Assembly: GCA_017303875.1 (NCBI GenBank)
Contig: JAFLBP010000027.1
Coordinates: forward strand, 1 to 64,000
Origin: Chitinophagales bacterium
Lineage (GTDB): Bacteria > Bacteroidota > Bacteroidia > Chitinophagales > Saprospiraceae
Direction of reading: 5' to 3'
DNA length: 64,000 nt
Under the pieces are notes generated by a model, which saw only the letters and a program-made list of their open reading frames with translations, made no database searches and was not told where the DNA came from. Below, piece after piece: positions 32,734 through 41,241 of this stretch; within the stretch, counting starts at the first letter, position 1, and every line of letters starts with the position of its first letter. A program made the translations under genes and the position numbers.

Positions 32734-34353
32734 ATGAAAAAACATATTTTCAAATACACCCTCTCGCTGCTTTGCGCCCTCTTGTTTGCACAGGCAGCCC
32801 TGCTGGCCCAGGTGGGCAACAGCAACGTAAAAAGCGACTGCCCGCTGGGCGACAATGTGCCGGGCCACATCAACCCCACACCCACCCTGCTCAACAACGC
32901 CATTCCGCCCCCGCCGGAGGATCCGGAGTTTAATCCGCCGCCGGTGAACGAACGCCGGGGCATCTATTGGGTGCACGGCCTTGGCGGCAACGAAGACAGT
33001 TGGACGGAAGCCGCCACGGCAACCATGAACGGCGCCCCGCAATTCCCGGCACGCAATGCTTTTTGCTTTGTTTCGCCCAAATACGCCACTACTTCTTTGG
33101 AAGGGTCAGCCTCCTCGTTGCATCAAAAAATGCTCGGCGCAGTGATGCCCGGTGTAGATACCTCCAAGCACCTGAACTTCATTATTGCACATAGCCAGGG
33201 TAGCTTGGTTGGTCGACAGGTAGACTTATACTTGAATAATCTTACACCACAATATGAAGGCATAGAACGCCGATTTCACGGTATGGTAACCTTTGGCGGA
33301 CCACACCTCGGGGCAGAGATCATTAATAATCGGGATAATGGAATGATGGCTGAATTTGCACAGGAAGCTTGCAGTAAATTGCTCCTCACAGAAGCCGTGA
33401 ATTTCCTGGACGAAACACCATTAGTTGACTTTTTCGTTTCAACAGGAGCAATCAAGCCCAAGATTGACAGTTTGTGTAAAGGCGCCGCCGAGAAGCTTCC
33501 GTTCTTTATGGCCAGTTTGTTTGAAGGCACCTCCAATGATTATCCGGTTGGCGGAGAAAAAGTAGCGGCACTAAATGATTTTGGCCACCCCGATCTCCAC
33601 AAAGCCGCCTTCGCAGGTGTGGAATACAAATTGGAGACCGGTGACGAACCCGCCAACCCCAAGCAGTTGATGTGGCGCACGGTGAGTTCGTTTCTGGAGA
33701 ATCGCTCCAGCAATGGCCCGGCGTTTTCGGGCAATGAAGACGATACTTTGGTGAATGTAGCAAACCGACTGGCTCAAAAGTACCTCAGCATACAGTTGGA
33801 AAAACAGGAAGAAATTGACGAGCTGAAATCCTGGTTTCCTTTTCTGCCTTGTGAAGGCTTTGACTGGGTGCTTTACTTTGGCCCTTGTACTAATCTGGAT
33901 GGTCGTTTTCGCAAATTAGAAGAACAACGCAATATCAATCGCGATGCCTATAACTGGTTTAATACAGCGGATATGCGTTGGAAAGTTATCATGGGAGCAT
34001 TGGAATTTGAAGAAACTTCTTCCTGCCAATGTACCTGGACGGATAACAGCACGGGCTGGACCTACACTACCTCAACGCCAATTACAGGCTCACCCTCGGA
34101 TTGTATACACACGCCTTCCAATGACCCGAATATCACGGTAGACTGTGCGGTGGTAACAGAAACTACCCAAACCTTCAAACCCTCCGACGGCGTAGTGACC
34201 CTTGAGTCTGCGAGCGGGTTTCCGGGGGTGCAACATACGTTTCGGGTTGAAGAAACCAATCACTTTCAGTTGAGAAATAGTGTTGGTACCCGGGATGCGC
34301 TTACACGCCTTTATAATGGCAATGCTGGCGATTTCTGGTTTTTCACTGAATAA
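32734..34353 (+). CDS. Secreted alpha/beta hydrolase (lipase-like), parent of the downstream C-terminal cassettes
   Basis: A 539-residue exported hydrolase. The ATG at 32734 gives the signal peptide (MKKHIFKYTLSLLCALLFAQ). The fold is lipase-like: GIYWVHGLGGNEDSW is the oxyanion strand, and NFIIAHSQGSLVGRQV holds the nucleophile Ser154 in an AHSQG elbow. Near the C-terminus KPSDGVVTLESA (Asp485) and ETNHFQLRN (His510) look like the acid and base of the triad, as in lipases with a DGVV...NH ending. There is no T9SS sorting domain. The middle insert (LAQKYLSIQLEKQEEIDELK) is helical. The 3' part is duplicated twice downstream, each copy before a beta-propeller lipoprotein. A lipid, ester or peptidoglycan substrate is possible. 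Confidence 0.8.
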   Translation: MKKHIFKYTLSLLCALLFAQAALLAQVGNSNVKSDCPLGDNVPGHINPTPTLLNNAIPPPPEDPEFNPPPVNERRGIYWVHGLGGNEDSWTEAATATMNGAPQFPARNAFCFVSPKYATTSLEGSASSLHQKMLGAVMPGVDTSKHLNFIIAHSQGSLVGRQVDLYLNNLTPQYEGIERRFHGMVTFGGPHLGAEIINNRDNGMMAEFAQEACSKLLLTEAVNFLDETPLVDFFVSTGAIKPKIDSLCKGAAEKLPFFMASLFEGTSNDYPVGGEKVAALNDFGHPDLHKAAFAGVEYKLETGDEPANPKQLMWRTVSSFLENRSSNGPAFSGNEDDTLVNVANRLAQKYLSIQLEKQEEIDELKSWFPFLPCEGFDWVLYFGPCTNLDGRFRKLEEQRNINRDAYNWFNTADMRWKVIMGALEFEETSSCQCTWTDNSTGWTYTTSTPITGSPSDCIHTPSNDPNITVDCAVVTETTQTFKPSDGVVTLESASGFPGVQHTFRVEETNHFQLRNSVGTRDALTRLYNGNAGDFWFFTE

Positions 34354-34372
34354 AATAACAACTTTTTCATTT

Positions 34373-34395
34373 CCGGGGCGGGATTTCCGCCCCGG
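34373..34395 (+). terminator. GC-rich hairpin between hydrolase and first propeller lipoprotein
   Basis: A 9-bp stem ccggggcgg / ccgccccgg with a 5-base loop is followed by ataaaaaac rather than a T run. It may attenuate or process the transcript. An almost identical hairpin sits at 38183-38205. Confidence 0.5.
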
Positions 34396-34413
34396 ATAAA
34401 AAACAATAAAGCT

Positions 34414-35676
34414 ATGCGTATGTCAGCAATTTTGCTTTTCACAAATATTATTCTGTCCCTTTTGTTGGGCGGATGTAAACCCGAGCCCCTGCCACCTCTT
34501 CCACCACCACCACCGCCAACAAATGAAAGCCCCCTAAAGATATTGTGGCAAACGCCACTAACTGCGGATACTATGAATGAAATTACAGGCAGCCCATGTT
34601 TTGTAGATGACAATGGGTATGTTGTCTTTTATACAAGTTGGACATTACCAAGTGCTCAAGTTGCTAAGGCTGATGGCCAAACTGGAAATGTAATTTGGAG
34701 ATATAATGCTTATGCTGATGGATTTTCAGAGCAACAGATCATGTCAGTTGGAGATGGAGTTGTAATTCATAATTGGCGCTATGTTGACATATTGAATAGT
34801 AACGGTGTGCTACTTTGGAAAAACAAAATAGAGGAACCGGGTGGGGCGCTTCCCCGTACTAATGTAATAGGAGATCACTTTTATTCTTCGCATTTCTCTG
34901 GCCCGCTTCCATATTGTACCAGCATGTCCATTGTGCGTTCACATTATTCCCAGTTATCATGGGACACCTTGGTCACCATTCATACCGAAAATGATGGTTT
35001 TTTTGTGACGCTTGAACCACCAACATTATGGATGAATCCGCAAGGTGATTCGGTGTTAATTATTCGGGATGGCGGTGTGAGAAAAACAGGGAGTTTTAAT
35101 AATGGTAAAAACCGTGCAAGTTTGTATGCTTTTAATTTAAAAACCCGAACATTTGATTGGGTCAAAAAGAATATGGATGTTGGAGGTGCAATTGCTGTTG
35201 CTCAGCCCTGTATTGTTGGTAGTATGATTTATATTAATGGAGTAAGCACGCTGTATTGTATTGACCTTAACACAGGTAATACTATTTGGCAAAAAGAATT
35301 TCCAGTTTCCATATTGCCCGGAAACGTAACCGTGCACAAAGATATTGCCATGATTCCTTCTTCCCAGGAGGGCCTCTGGGGCGTTGATCGCTTTACAGGC
35401 CAAATATTATGGACTAATAATGATGTAGACGGCACTGTACTCGAATCCAAATGTTTTGATGGTGTTTTCTACTGCACCTCCACCGGCTATGCCCGTCTGT
35501 ATGCGGTCAATGCGGAAACAGGTGCGACCATCTGGAAGGAGCGCTCACCCAACCGAAACAGCCGCCACCCGAATGCTTCCTTTGCCTTTGCAGGTATTGC
35601 CATTGATACGGTCAATCGCAAGCTCTATACTGCGGATAAGTATTATCTGATGTGTATAGCCTTGCCGGAGAAATAA
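34414..35676 (+). CDS. PQQ-type beta-propeller lipoprotein A
   Basis: A 420-residue lipoprotein (MRMSAILLFTNIILSLLLGGC, then a Pro-rich linker PPLPPPPPP). The mature part is built of PQQ-like propeller blades recognised by the A/T-G-x-x-x-W pattern: DGQTGNVIWRY, LNTGNTIWQKEF, RFTGQILWTN and AETGATIWKERS. The fold resembles BamB or quinoprotein propellers, but no PQQ or metal ligands are evident, so it is probably a binding scaffold. It follows the hydrolase by 60 bases. The C-terminal ~75 residues are nearly identical in all three paralogues, while the N-terminal half differs more. A cognate immunity or partner protein for the hydrolase is the leading inference. Confidence 0.82.
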   Translation: MRMSAILLFTNIILSLLLGGCKPEPLPPLPPPPPPTNESPLKILWQTPLTADTMNEITGSPCFVDDNGYVVFYTSWTLPSAQVAKADGQTGNVIWRYNAYADGFSEQQIMSVGDGVVIHNWRYVDILNSNGVLLWKNKIEEPGGALPRTNVIGDHFYSSHFSGPLPYCTSMSIVRSHYSQLSWDTLVTIHTENDGFFVTLEPPTLWMNPQGDSVLIIRDGGVRKTGSFNNGKNRASLYAFNLKTRTFDWVKKNMDVGGAIAVAQPCIVGSMIYINGVSTLYCIDLNTGNTIWQKEFPVSILPGNVTVHKDIAMIPSSQEGLWGVDRFTGQILWTNNDVDGTVLESKCFDGVFYCTSTGYARLYAVNAETGATIWKERSPNRNSRHPNASFAFAGIAIDTVNRKLYTADKYYLMCIALPEK

Positions 35677-35763
35677 TCAGTCAGCAGTTTGTTGTTTGGT
35701 TGTTGGCGGAATAAGAATTTGGTAACATTATGGAACTTTTAGAGGCTATCCTTCTATGGTGTT
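35677..35763 (+). repeat. Spacer repeat after propeller lipoprotein A (copies also after B and C)
   Basis: The spacer holding tcagcag..ttgttg, a ggaact segment and ctatccttctatggtgttta recurs at 37296-37393 and, decayed, at 39485-39602. In the first two copies it supplies the ATG of the orphan cassette. It marks the unit of tandem duplication. Confidence 0.8.
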
Positions 35764-35968
35764 TAAAAAAAATCACAACACCCTCGTCTTCAAACCCTCC
35801 GACGGCGTAGTAACCCTTGAATCCGCCAGCGGGTTTCCGGGGGTAAACAAAACTAACCGCGTAGAGGAAACCAATCACTTTCAGTTGAGGAATAGTGTTG
35901 GTACCCGGGATGCACTGCTTTTGCTCTACAGAGGGCAGGCAGGAGACGAATGGTTCAAAGTTGATTAA
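35756..35968 (+). CDS. Orphan C-terminal cassette of the hydrolase (70 residues)
   Basis: A 70-residue frame with its own ATG (MVFKKNHNTLVFKPSDGVV) that repeats the last ~60 residues of the hydrolase, including Asp16 (SDGVV) and His41 (ETNHFQLRN), the triad acid and base, but no nucleophile. The extreme C-terminus differs from the parent (LLLYRGQAGDEWFKVD against LTRLYNGNAGDFWFFTE). There is no signal peptide, so if translated it would stay in the cytoplasm. It may be a decayed duplicate (pseudogene) or a reservoir cassette for recombination into the parent. The upstream bases are shared with the next cassette. Confidence 0.55.
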   Translation: MVFKKNHNTLVFKPSDGVVTLESASGFPGVNKTNRVEETNHFQLRNSVGTRDALLLLYRGQAGDEWFKVD

Positions 35969-35978
35969 ATTCATGCAC

Positions 35979-36018
35979 CAACAACAACCGGGCGTATCAT
36001 AAGTCCCGGTTGTTGTTG
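35979..36018 (+). terminator. Hairpin between first cassette and propeller lipoprotein B
   Basis: A 14-bp perfect stem (caacaacaaccggg / cccggttgttgttg) with a 12-base loop and no T run. Its position matches the hairpins before lipoproteins A and C, but the sequence is unrelated. Confidence 0.55.
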
Positions 36019-36035
36019 ACTCAAAACTTAAAGCA

Positions 36036-37298
36036 ATGCAAAAACTAATATTCTTCGGTTTTTTCACAGGGCTGTTGTCCCTGCTCGCCGCATGTGGCAA
36101 TAAAGAGCCGCTTGTCACACCGCCACCTCCTCCCCCAATAGACACCCAGGCAAATTTTAAGGTTCTATGGCAAACGCCTTTGCAGTCAGATACGGGACAA
36201 TATACTGCATGGGGACAGGTAGTTACTGATGGTGGAAATATTATTTACAGCATCAACTGGACAAGCCCGCTACCAACTGTAGGTATGCGCAATGGCGAGA
36301 CAGGCGCGCTGATCTGGGAGCAGCAGTTTCCAAGCAGAGGTTTTTTAAATGATAATTTTTATAATATTAACAATAAAATTGTCATTTCAGATTGGAGTGA
36401 AACGCAGGTTTGGGATGTTGCGAGTGGTAGTGTTGACTGGGCTTATAAAGTACCAGAAAGCGGGTATGGCATGGTCACCTGTAATGTCATCAATGATCAA
36501 ATTTACAAAGTAGTGGCTCCCGGAGGGCCGCCTTACAACCCGAGTAGCACCCTGCTCAGAACGCATTATCAGAGCAATCAATGGGATACCGTGCTGACCC
36601 TTAATTATGAAAATGATGGCTTTTTTATCAATATGTATCCCCCTGTACTTTGGATTAACCCCCAGGGAGATTCCATTCTGGTTTTTCAGGAAGGTGGACT
36701 TCGGGAAAGCGGCGGTTTTAACGGAGGTAAAAACAGAGCAAGTGTTTATGCCTATAACCTGCGTAGCAGGCAATTGGAATGGGTGCGTAAAAACATAGAC
36801 CCGGCAGGCGGCATTACTACAGCAAAACCGCTTGTTGACGGAGATCGGCTGTACATCAACGGCGTGCGCACATTGCACTGCTTTGACTTGAATACCGGCA
36901 ATACCATCTGGCAAAAAGAGTTTCCGGAAGCCATTATGGATGGTAATATCACGGTGTATAAAAATACCTTAATGGTGCCATCCACCCAAATCGGTATGTG
37001 GGGCGTGGATAAACAAACAGGCAGCATTTTATGGTACAACAAGGATGTAGATGGCAATGTACTTCTGGTAGTACAATTCGACGGCATCGTTTACTGCACC
37101 TCCACCGGCTACGCCCGTCTGTATGCAGTCAATGCTGAAACTGGTGCTACCATCTGGAAAGAGAATTCGCCCAACCGAAACAGCCGCCACCCGAATGCTT
37201 CCTTTGCCTTTGCAGGTATTGCCATTGATACCGTCAATCGCAAGCTCTATACTGCGGATAAGTATTATCTGATGTGTATTGCGCTGCCGGAGAAATAA
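36036..37298 (+). CDS. PQQ-type beta-propeller lipoprotein B
   Basis: A 420-residue paralogue of lipoproteins A and C. The lipoprotein signal differs (MQKLIFFGFFTGLLSLLAAC GNKE) and is followed by a PPPPPP linker. Blade motifs NGETGALIWEQQF, LNTGNTIWQKEF, KQTGSILWYN and AETGATIWKENS are visible. The N-terminal half is the most diverged of the three, whereas from about 36890 to the stop the DNA is essentially identical to gene C. No catalytic motif is seen. It comes after the first orphan cassette, so each lipoprotein is preceded by a hydrolase C-terminus. Confidence 0.82.
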   Translation: MQKLIFFGFFTGLLSLLAACGNKEPLVTPPPPPPIDTQANFKVLWQTPLQSDTGQYTAWGQVVTDGGNIIYSINWTSPLPTVGMRNGETGALIWEQQFPSRGFLNDNFYNINNKIVISDWSETQVWDVASGSVDWAYKVPESGYGMVTCNVINDQIYKVVAPGGPPYNPSSTLLRTHYQSNQWDTVLTLNYENDGFFINMYPPVLWINPQGDSILVFQEGGLRESGGFNGGKNRASVYAYNLRSRQLEWVRKNIDPAGGITTAKPLVDGDRLYINGVRTLHCFDLNTGNTIWQKEFPEAIMDGNITVYKNTLMVPSTQIGMWGVDKQTGSILWYNKDVDGNVLLVVQFDGIVYCTSTGYARLYAVNAETGATIWKENSPNRNSRHPNASFAFAGIAIDTVNRKLYTADKYYLMCIALPEK

Positions 37299-37383
37299 TC
37301 AGTGAGCAGTTATCAGTCAGCAGGTTGTTGTTGGCGAAACAGAATATGGTAACATTTTGGAACTTTTTAGTGGCTATCCTTCT

Positions 37384-38172
37384 ATGGTGTTTAAACGAAT
37401 TATCCCCGATCTCCACAAAGCCGCCTTTGCAGGTGTAGAATACAAATTGGATGCAGGCGACGAACCCGCCAACCCCAAGCAGTTGATGTGGCGTATGCTC
37501 ACCACCTTTGTATTTGATGATAAAGGGAACAATGGCCCGGCATTTTCCAGAAATGAAGACGATAGCTTAGTGAATGTGGCCAACCGACTGGCTCAAAAGT
37601 ACCTCAGCATACAGTTGGAAAAACAGGAAGAAATTGACGAGCTGAAATCCTGGTTTCCTTTTCTGCCCTGTGAAGGCTTTGATTGGGTATTTTTCTTTGG
37701 CCCCTGTACTGCCTTGGATGGCCATTTTCGCAAATTAGAAGAACAACGCAATATCAATCGCGATGCCTATAACTGGTTTAATACAGCGGATATGCGTTGG
37801 AAAGTTATCATGGGAGCATTGGAATTTGAAGAAACTTCTTCCTGCCAGTGTACCTGGACGGATAACAGCACGGGCTGGACCTACACTACCTCAACGCCAA
37901 TTACAGGCTCACCCTCGGATTGTATACACACGCCTTCCAATGACCCGAATATCACGGTAGACTGTGCGGTGGTAACAGAAACTACCCAAACCTTCAAACC
38001 CTCCGACGGCGTAGTAACCCTTGAATCCGCCAGCGGGTTTCCGGGGGTAAACAAAACTAACCGCGTAGAGGAAACCAATCACTTTCAGTTGAGGAATAGT
38101 GAGGGGACGCGGCTCGCATTACTTCGCCTATACGAAGGAAATGCTGGTGATGCTTGGTTTCAAACTCAATAA
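37384..38172 (+). CDS. Orphan C-terminal half of the hydrolase (second cassette)
   Basis: An open frame covering roughly the last 250 residues of the hydrolase, from DLHKAAFAGVEYKL to the C-terminus, but no nucleophile region and no signal peptide. The first ATG that matches the other cassette is at 37384 (MVFKRIIPDLHKAAF); an in-frame upstream start at 37357 is possible. The DNA is near-identical to the parent over the central part. Its 3' part matches the 70-residue cassette better than the parent, and the last residues again differ (LLRLYEGNAGDAWFQTQ). The frame is intact over 260 codons, which is unusual for a dead fragment. It may be a pseudogene, a cassette or an expressed fragment. Confidence 0.6.
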   Translation: MVFKRIIPDLHKAAFAGVEYKLDAGDEPANPKQLMWRMLTTFVFDDKGNNGPAFSRNEDDSLVNVANRLAQKYLSIQLEKQEEIDELKSWFPFLPCEGFDWVFFFGPCTALDGHFRKLEEQRNINRDAYNWFNTADMRWKVIMGALEFEETSSCQCTWTDNSTGWTYTTSTPITGSPSDCIHTPSNDPNITVDCAVVTETTQTFKPSDGVVTLESASGFPGVNKTNRVEETNHFQLRNSEGTRLALLRLYEGNAGDAWFQTQ

Positions 38173-38182
38173 ATTCATTGCT

Positions 38183-38205
38183 CCGGGGCGGAAATTCCGC
38201 CCCGG
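38183..38205 (+). terminator. GC-rich hairpin between second cassette and propeller lipoprotein C
   Basis: Same ccggggcgg / ccgccccgg stem as at 34373-34395 with a 5-base loop, again directly before the lipoprotein ATG. Confidence 0.5.
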
Positions 38206-38221
38206 ATAAAACAATAAAGCT

Positions 38222-39487
38222 ATGCGTATGTCTGCAATTCTGCTTTTCGCAAATATCATTCTGTCTCTTCTATTTGTAGGATGCAAGCCCGAACCTCTTA
38301 ATCCTGAACCGCCTTCCCCTCCGCCACCCACTGACGTAAGTCCTTTAAAAATATTGTGGCAAAAGCCCTTAACTCAGGATACAATGAATGGGATATATGG
38401 TAGTGCTAGGTTTGTTACTCCGGGAGGAGATATTTTGTACACTACTGACTTTACCCTTCCCAGCGCTAAAGTCGTTTTACTAAATGGCATTGATGGTTCA
38501 AAAAAGTGGGAGTATCAAGCATTTGCTGAAGCACTTCTTGAACAACATGTTTTTCAAATCAGCGATCATATCTTAATTCATAATTGGAGATATGATGATA
38601 TATTAACCCCTAATGGGCAACTGCTTTGGAAAAATAAAGTAGAAGAGCCGGGAGGTGGTATGCCACGTGCTAACGTAATTGGAGATAATTTTTATACTGT
38701 ACATTTTTCAGGCCCGCTTCCATATTGTACCAGTATGTCCATTGTGCGTTCGCATTATGCACAATTATCATGGGATACCTTGGTCACTATTCAAACTGAA
38801 AATGATGGTTTTTATGTAAATCTTGAACCGCCAACTTTATGGATGAATCCGCAAGGTGATTCGGTATTAATCATTCGGGATGGAGGTGTGCGAGCTTCAG
38901 GAGGAGCCAATAATGGTAAAAACCGGGCGAGCCTTTACGCTTTCAACCTGCGTACGCGGCAGTTTGACTGGGTGCAAAAAAATATTGACGCAGGAGGAGC
39001 TGTGTCCATTGCACAACCACTCATCGAAGGCGATAAAATGTACATCAACGGCGTGCGTACCCTGCACTGCTTTGACCTGAATACTGGCAATACCATCTGG
39101 CAAAAAGAGTTTCCGGAAGCCATTATGGATGGTAATATCACGGTGTATAAAAATACCTTAATGGTGCCATCCACCCAAATCGGTATGTGGGGCGTGGATA
39201 AACAAACAGGCAGCATTTTATGGTACAACAAGGATGTAGATGGCAATGTACTTCTGGTAGTACAATTCGACGGCATCGTTTACTGCACCTCCACCGGCTA
39301 CGCCCGTCTGTATGCAGTCAATGCTGAAACTGGTGCTACCATCTGGAAAGAGAATTCGCCCAACCGAAACAGCCGCCACCCGAATGCTTCCTTTGCCTTT
39401 GCAGGTATTGCCATTGATACCGTCAATCGCAAGCTCTATACTGCGGATAAGTATTATCTGATGTTTATTGCGCTGCCGGAGAAATAA
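38222..39487 (+). CDS. PQQ-type beta-propeller lipoprotein C
   Basis: A 421-residue paralogue. The N-terminal signal (MRMSAILLFANIILSLLFVGC) and first ~270 residues follow gene A, while the 3' part from about 39080 is practically identical to gene B. The gene is therefore a mosaic, best explained by recombination or gene conversion inside the array. Blade motifs LNTGNTIWQKEF, KQTGSILWYN and AETGATIWKENS are present. It is the last member of the array; the sequence after it (39488-39602) carries a decayed copy of the spacer found after A and B and then meets a convergent regulator gene. Confidence 0.82.
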   Translation: MRMSAILLFANIILSLLFVGCKPEPLNPEPPSPPPPTDVSPLKILWQKPLTQDTMNGIYGSARFVTPGGDILYTTDFTLPSAKVVLLNGIDGSKKWEYQAFAEALLEQHVFQISDHILIHNWRYDDILTPNGQLLWKNKVEEPGGGMPRANVIGDNFYTVHFSGPLPYCTSMSIVRSHYAQLSWDTLVTIQTENDGFYVNLEPPTLWMNPQGDSVLIIRDGGVRASGGANNGKNRASLYAFNLRTRQFDWVQKNIDAGGAVSIAQPLIEGDKMYINGVRTLHCFDLNTGNTIWQKEFPEAIMDGNITVYKNTLMVPSTQIGMWGVDKQTGSILWYNKDVDGNVLLVVQFDGIVYCTSTGYARLYAVNAETGATIWKENSPNRNSRHPNASFAFAGIAIDTVNRKLYTADKYYLMFIALPEK

Positions 39488-39602
39488 TCAGTGAGCAGTT
39501 ATCAGTCAGCAGTGAGCAGGTTGTTGTTGGGTTGTTCGAAGAAATAAGGGCTATTCTCATTTGGAACATCATTTAAAGCGCTGTCCTCTATTAGTGTTTT
39601 GT

Positions 39603-40583
39603 TCAAAAAGATTCTTTGACTCTGTTGCTGTAATGCAAAAAAAGTCCATTCCGAAATCGTTCGCCTTCCATGCTTATCCTTACTGCGTTAAGCCGAATTC
39701 GTTCTAACCATTTTTCAACCTTCAATACAATAGTGTCATCGCTTGTTGAAATATGATTGGGATTGTCAAGAACAGTGAAAAGCTGACATGCCTGTTGTTC
39801 ACTACGAATCAGGATGGTATTGCTGGTGTAGGCGATATCATTCAAATAAAGCTCAAAATTGGTTTTACCATCCTTGCGTTTGCCACTAACGGCCATATCC
39901 TGCATGAAGCCCAACATGTCAGTAACTTGTTCAAGTATTTTATTTTTAAGCTGGAAACTAAGCTCTCCTGTATGATGAGAAACCTGGATTTGGTTAAGTG
40001 TATGTTCCAATAAATGCTTAGGCCAGAATTCTGTCGCAGGACACGAAAAATAAAGTGCGCTTAATTGTTGTCTGATTTTATCTATTTCCGGGTAAGATGA
40101 ATAAATAACTTCGGGTGAAAATCTAATTTGACCCGTTCCGTATTGATGCTGATACTGCCAATTCGTCTTATTCCAGACGTAAAGCTTAAAGGCGGTCAAT
40201 TCCGGATACAGCAAGTAGTAAAAAAGGGGGATTTCATTGGAGGCATACCATATCTCAACTTCAGGAAGTTTGGAGAGCACCGTTAATGCCTTCTGAATTC
40301 CTTGCAGGAAGGTAAGGGCATTCAGGTCATTACCTTCGGAGGTGGCATGACGAAAACCTGACAGTGAAACCGGCGTTTCCTGAAACACAACCTGTGATGG
40401 GATATTAAAGTGAGAAAGCAGTATCTTGCATTCTTCTAACGACAAACTTATTTCGCCCCTTATTTTTTTATAAATTGTTGCGGCCCGTTGGTTTAATACT
40501 TTTTCAAGCACTTTCACCATTGCAACATCAGCACCCAATTTTTCCTGAATGCAGCGAAACAAATTACTTTGGATATCGGTCAT
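39603..40583 (-). CDS. Bacteroidota helix-turn-helix regulator-like protein
   Basis: A 326-residue cytoplasmic protein. The N-terminal ~65 residues look like a Cro/XRE-type DNA-binding domain (LEKVLNQRAATIYKKIRGEISLSLEECKILLSHF, about residues 25-58). The large C-terminal region has no domain I recognise; it contains WYASNEIPLFYYLLYPELTAFKLYVWNK, a pattern I associate with a Bacteroidota family of single-gene regulators. The gene is convergent with the propeller array and the stops are about 115 bases apart. A regulatory link to the array is possible by position only. Its upstream region has a near-match box (TACCTTTA) but no clean promoter. Confidence 0.65.
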   Translation of the reverse strand: MTDIQSNLFRCIQEKLGADVAMVKVLEKVLNQRAATIYKKIRGEISLSLEECKILLSHFNIPSQVVFQETPVSLSGFRHATSEGNDLNALTFLQGIQKALTVLSKLPEVEIWYASNEIPLFYYLLYPELTAFKLYVWNKTNWQYQHQYGTGQIRFSPEVIYSSYPEIDKIRQQLSALYFSCPATEFWPKHLLEHTLNQIQVSHHTGELSFQLKNKILEQVTDMLGFMQDMAVSGKRKDGKTNFELYLNDIAYTSNTILIRSEQQACQLFTVLDNPNHISTSDDTIVLKVEKWLERIRLNAVRISMEGERFRNGLFLHYSNRVKESF

Positions 40584-40733
40584 ATCGGTAAATTACAAGT
40601 TGGAACAGATCATTTAAGCCCGATAAAGGTACAGTAAAAAAATACAAAACCCGAACACGTAAAAAATATACCTCAATAAAGGCCGTTTTGGGGATGAAAA
40701 TCAATCTATCTTTTTGTATCATTTCACCGCACA

Positions 40734-41216
40734 ATGAAATTAAAACACCTCCTTTTCCTCCTAACCCTTGCCGCCTTCGCGCTCCCTTCCTGCGCCTCCT
40801 GGAAACAAAACCGATGGCTCGATGCGCACCACGAAAACCTCAAGCGGATCGCCAACAGCAAAATCAGCGCCGAGGCCAAATTGGATGCCTTGGCCGATGA
40901 TTATGTCCAGTTTATGAAAGAAGACCTTAAGTTTGTCGATCCCGTTAAAGGCGTCAAATATGTAAAACGCTACCACGAGCAGAACGAAGCGCTCATGGAA
41001 CAAATCCTGAAAGAAGCCAACGTCTGGCAAAACAACCTGAGCACACTCGATAAAATCTCCCTGGGCCTGCGCACCACCAAAAAACCCTGGATCAAAGACT
41101 TTATCGACCTCACGCCCAAGTTCCAAAAGAAGTATAAACAATATGCTTTCGCGCTGAAATTGGCCGGCAACATTGGTAAAGGGGTTTTCGGATTTGCCGG
41201 CAAGTCATTGTTTTAA
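40734..41216 (+). CDS. Small lipoprotein of unknown function
   Basis: A 160-residue predicted lipoprotein (MKLKHLLFLLTLAAFALPSC, Cys followed by ASWKQNRW). The mature part is charged and helical (HHENLKRIANSKISAEAKLDALADDY, KYVKRYHEQNEALMEQILKEA) and ends with a hydrophobic, Gly-rich tail (GNIGKGVFGFAGKSLF). No family is recognised. A strong hairpin follows it, so it is probably transcribed alone. The 150 bases before it hold a poor promoter match and no gene. Confidence 0.75.
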   Translation: MKLKHLLFLLTLAAFALPSCASWKQNRWLDAHHENLKRIANSKISAEAKLDALADDYVQFMKEDLKFVDPVKGVKYVKRYHEQNEALMEQILKEANVWQNNLSTLDKISLGLRTTKKPWIKDFIDLTPKFQKKYKQYAFALKLAGNIGKGVFGFAGKSLF

Positions 41217-41241
41217 CAAGTGGTTTAAACGCGTTTACAGT

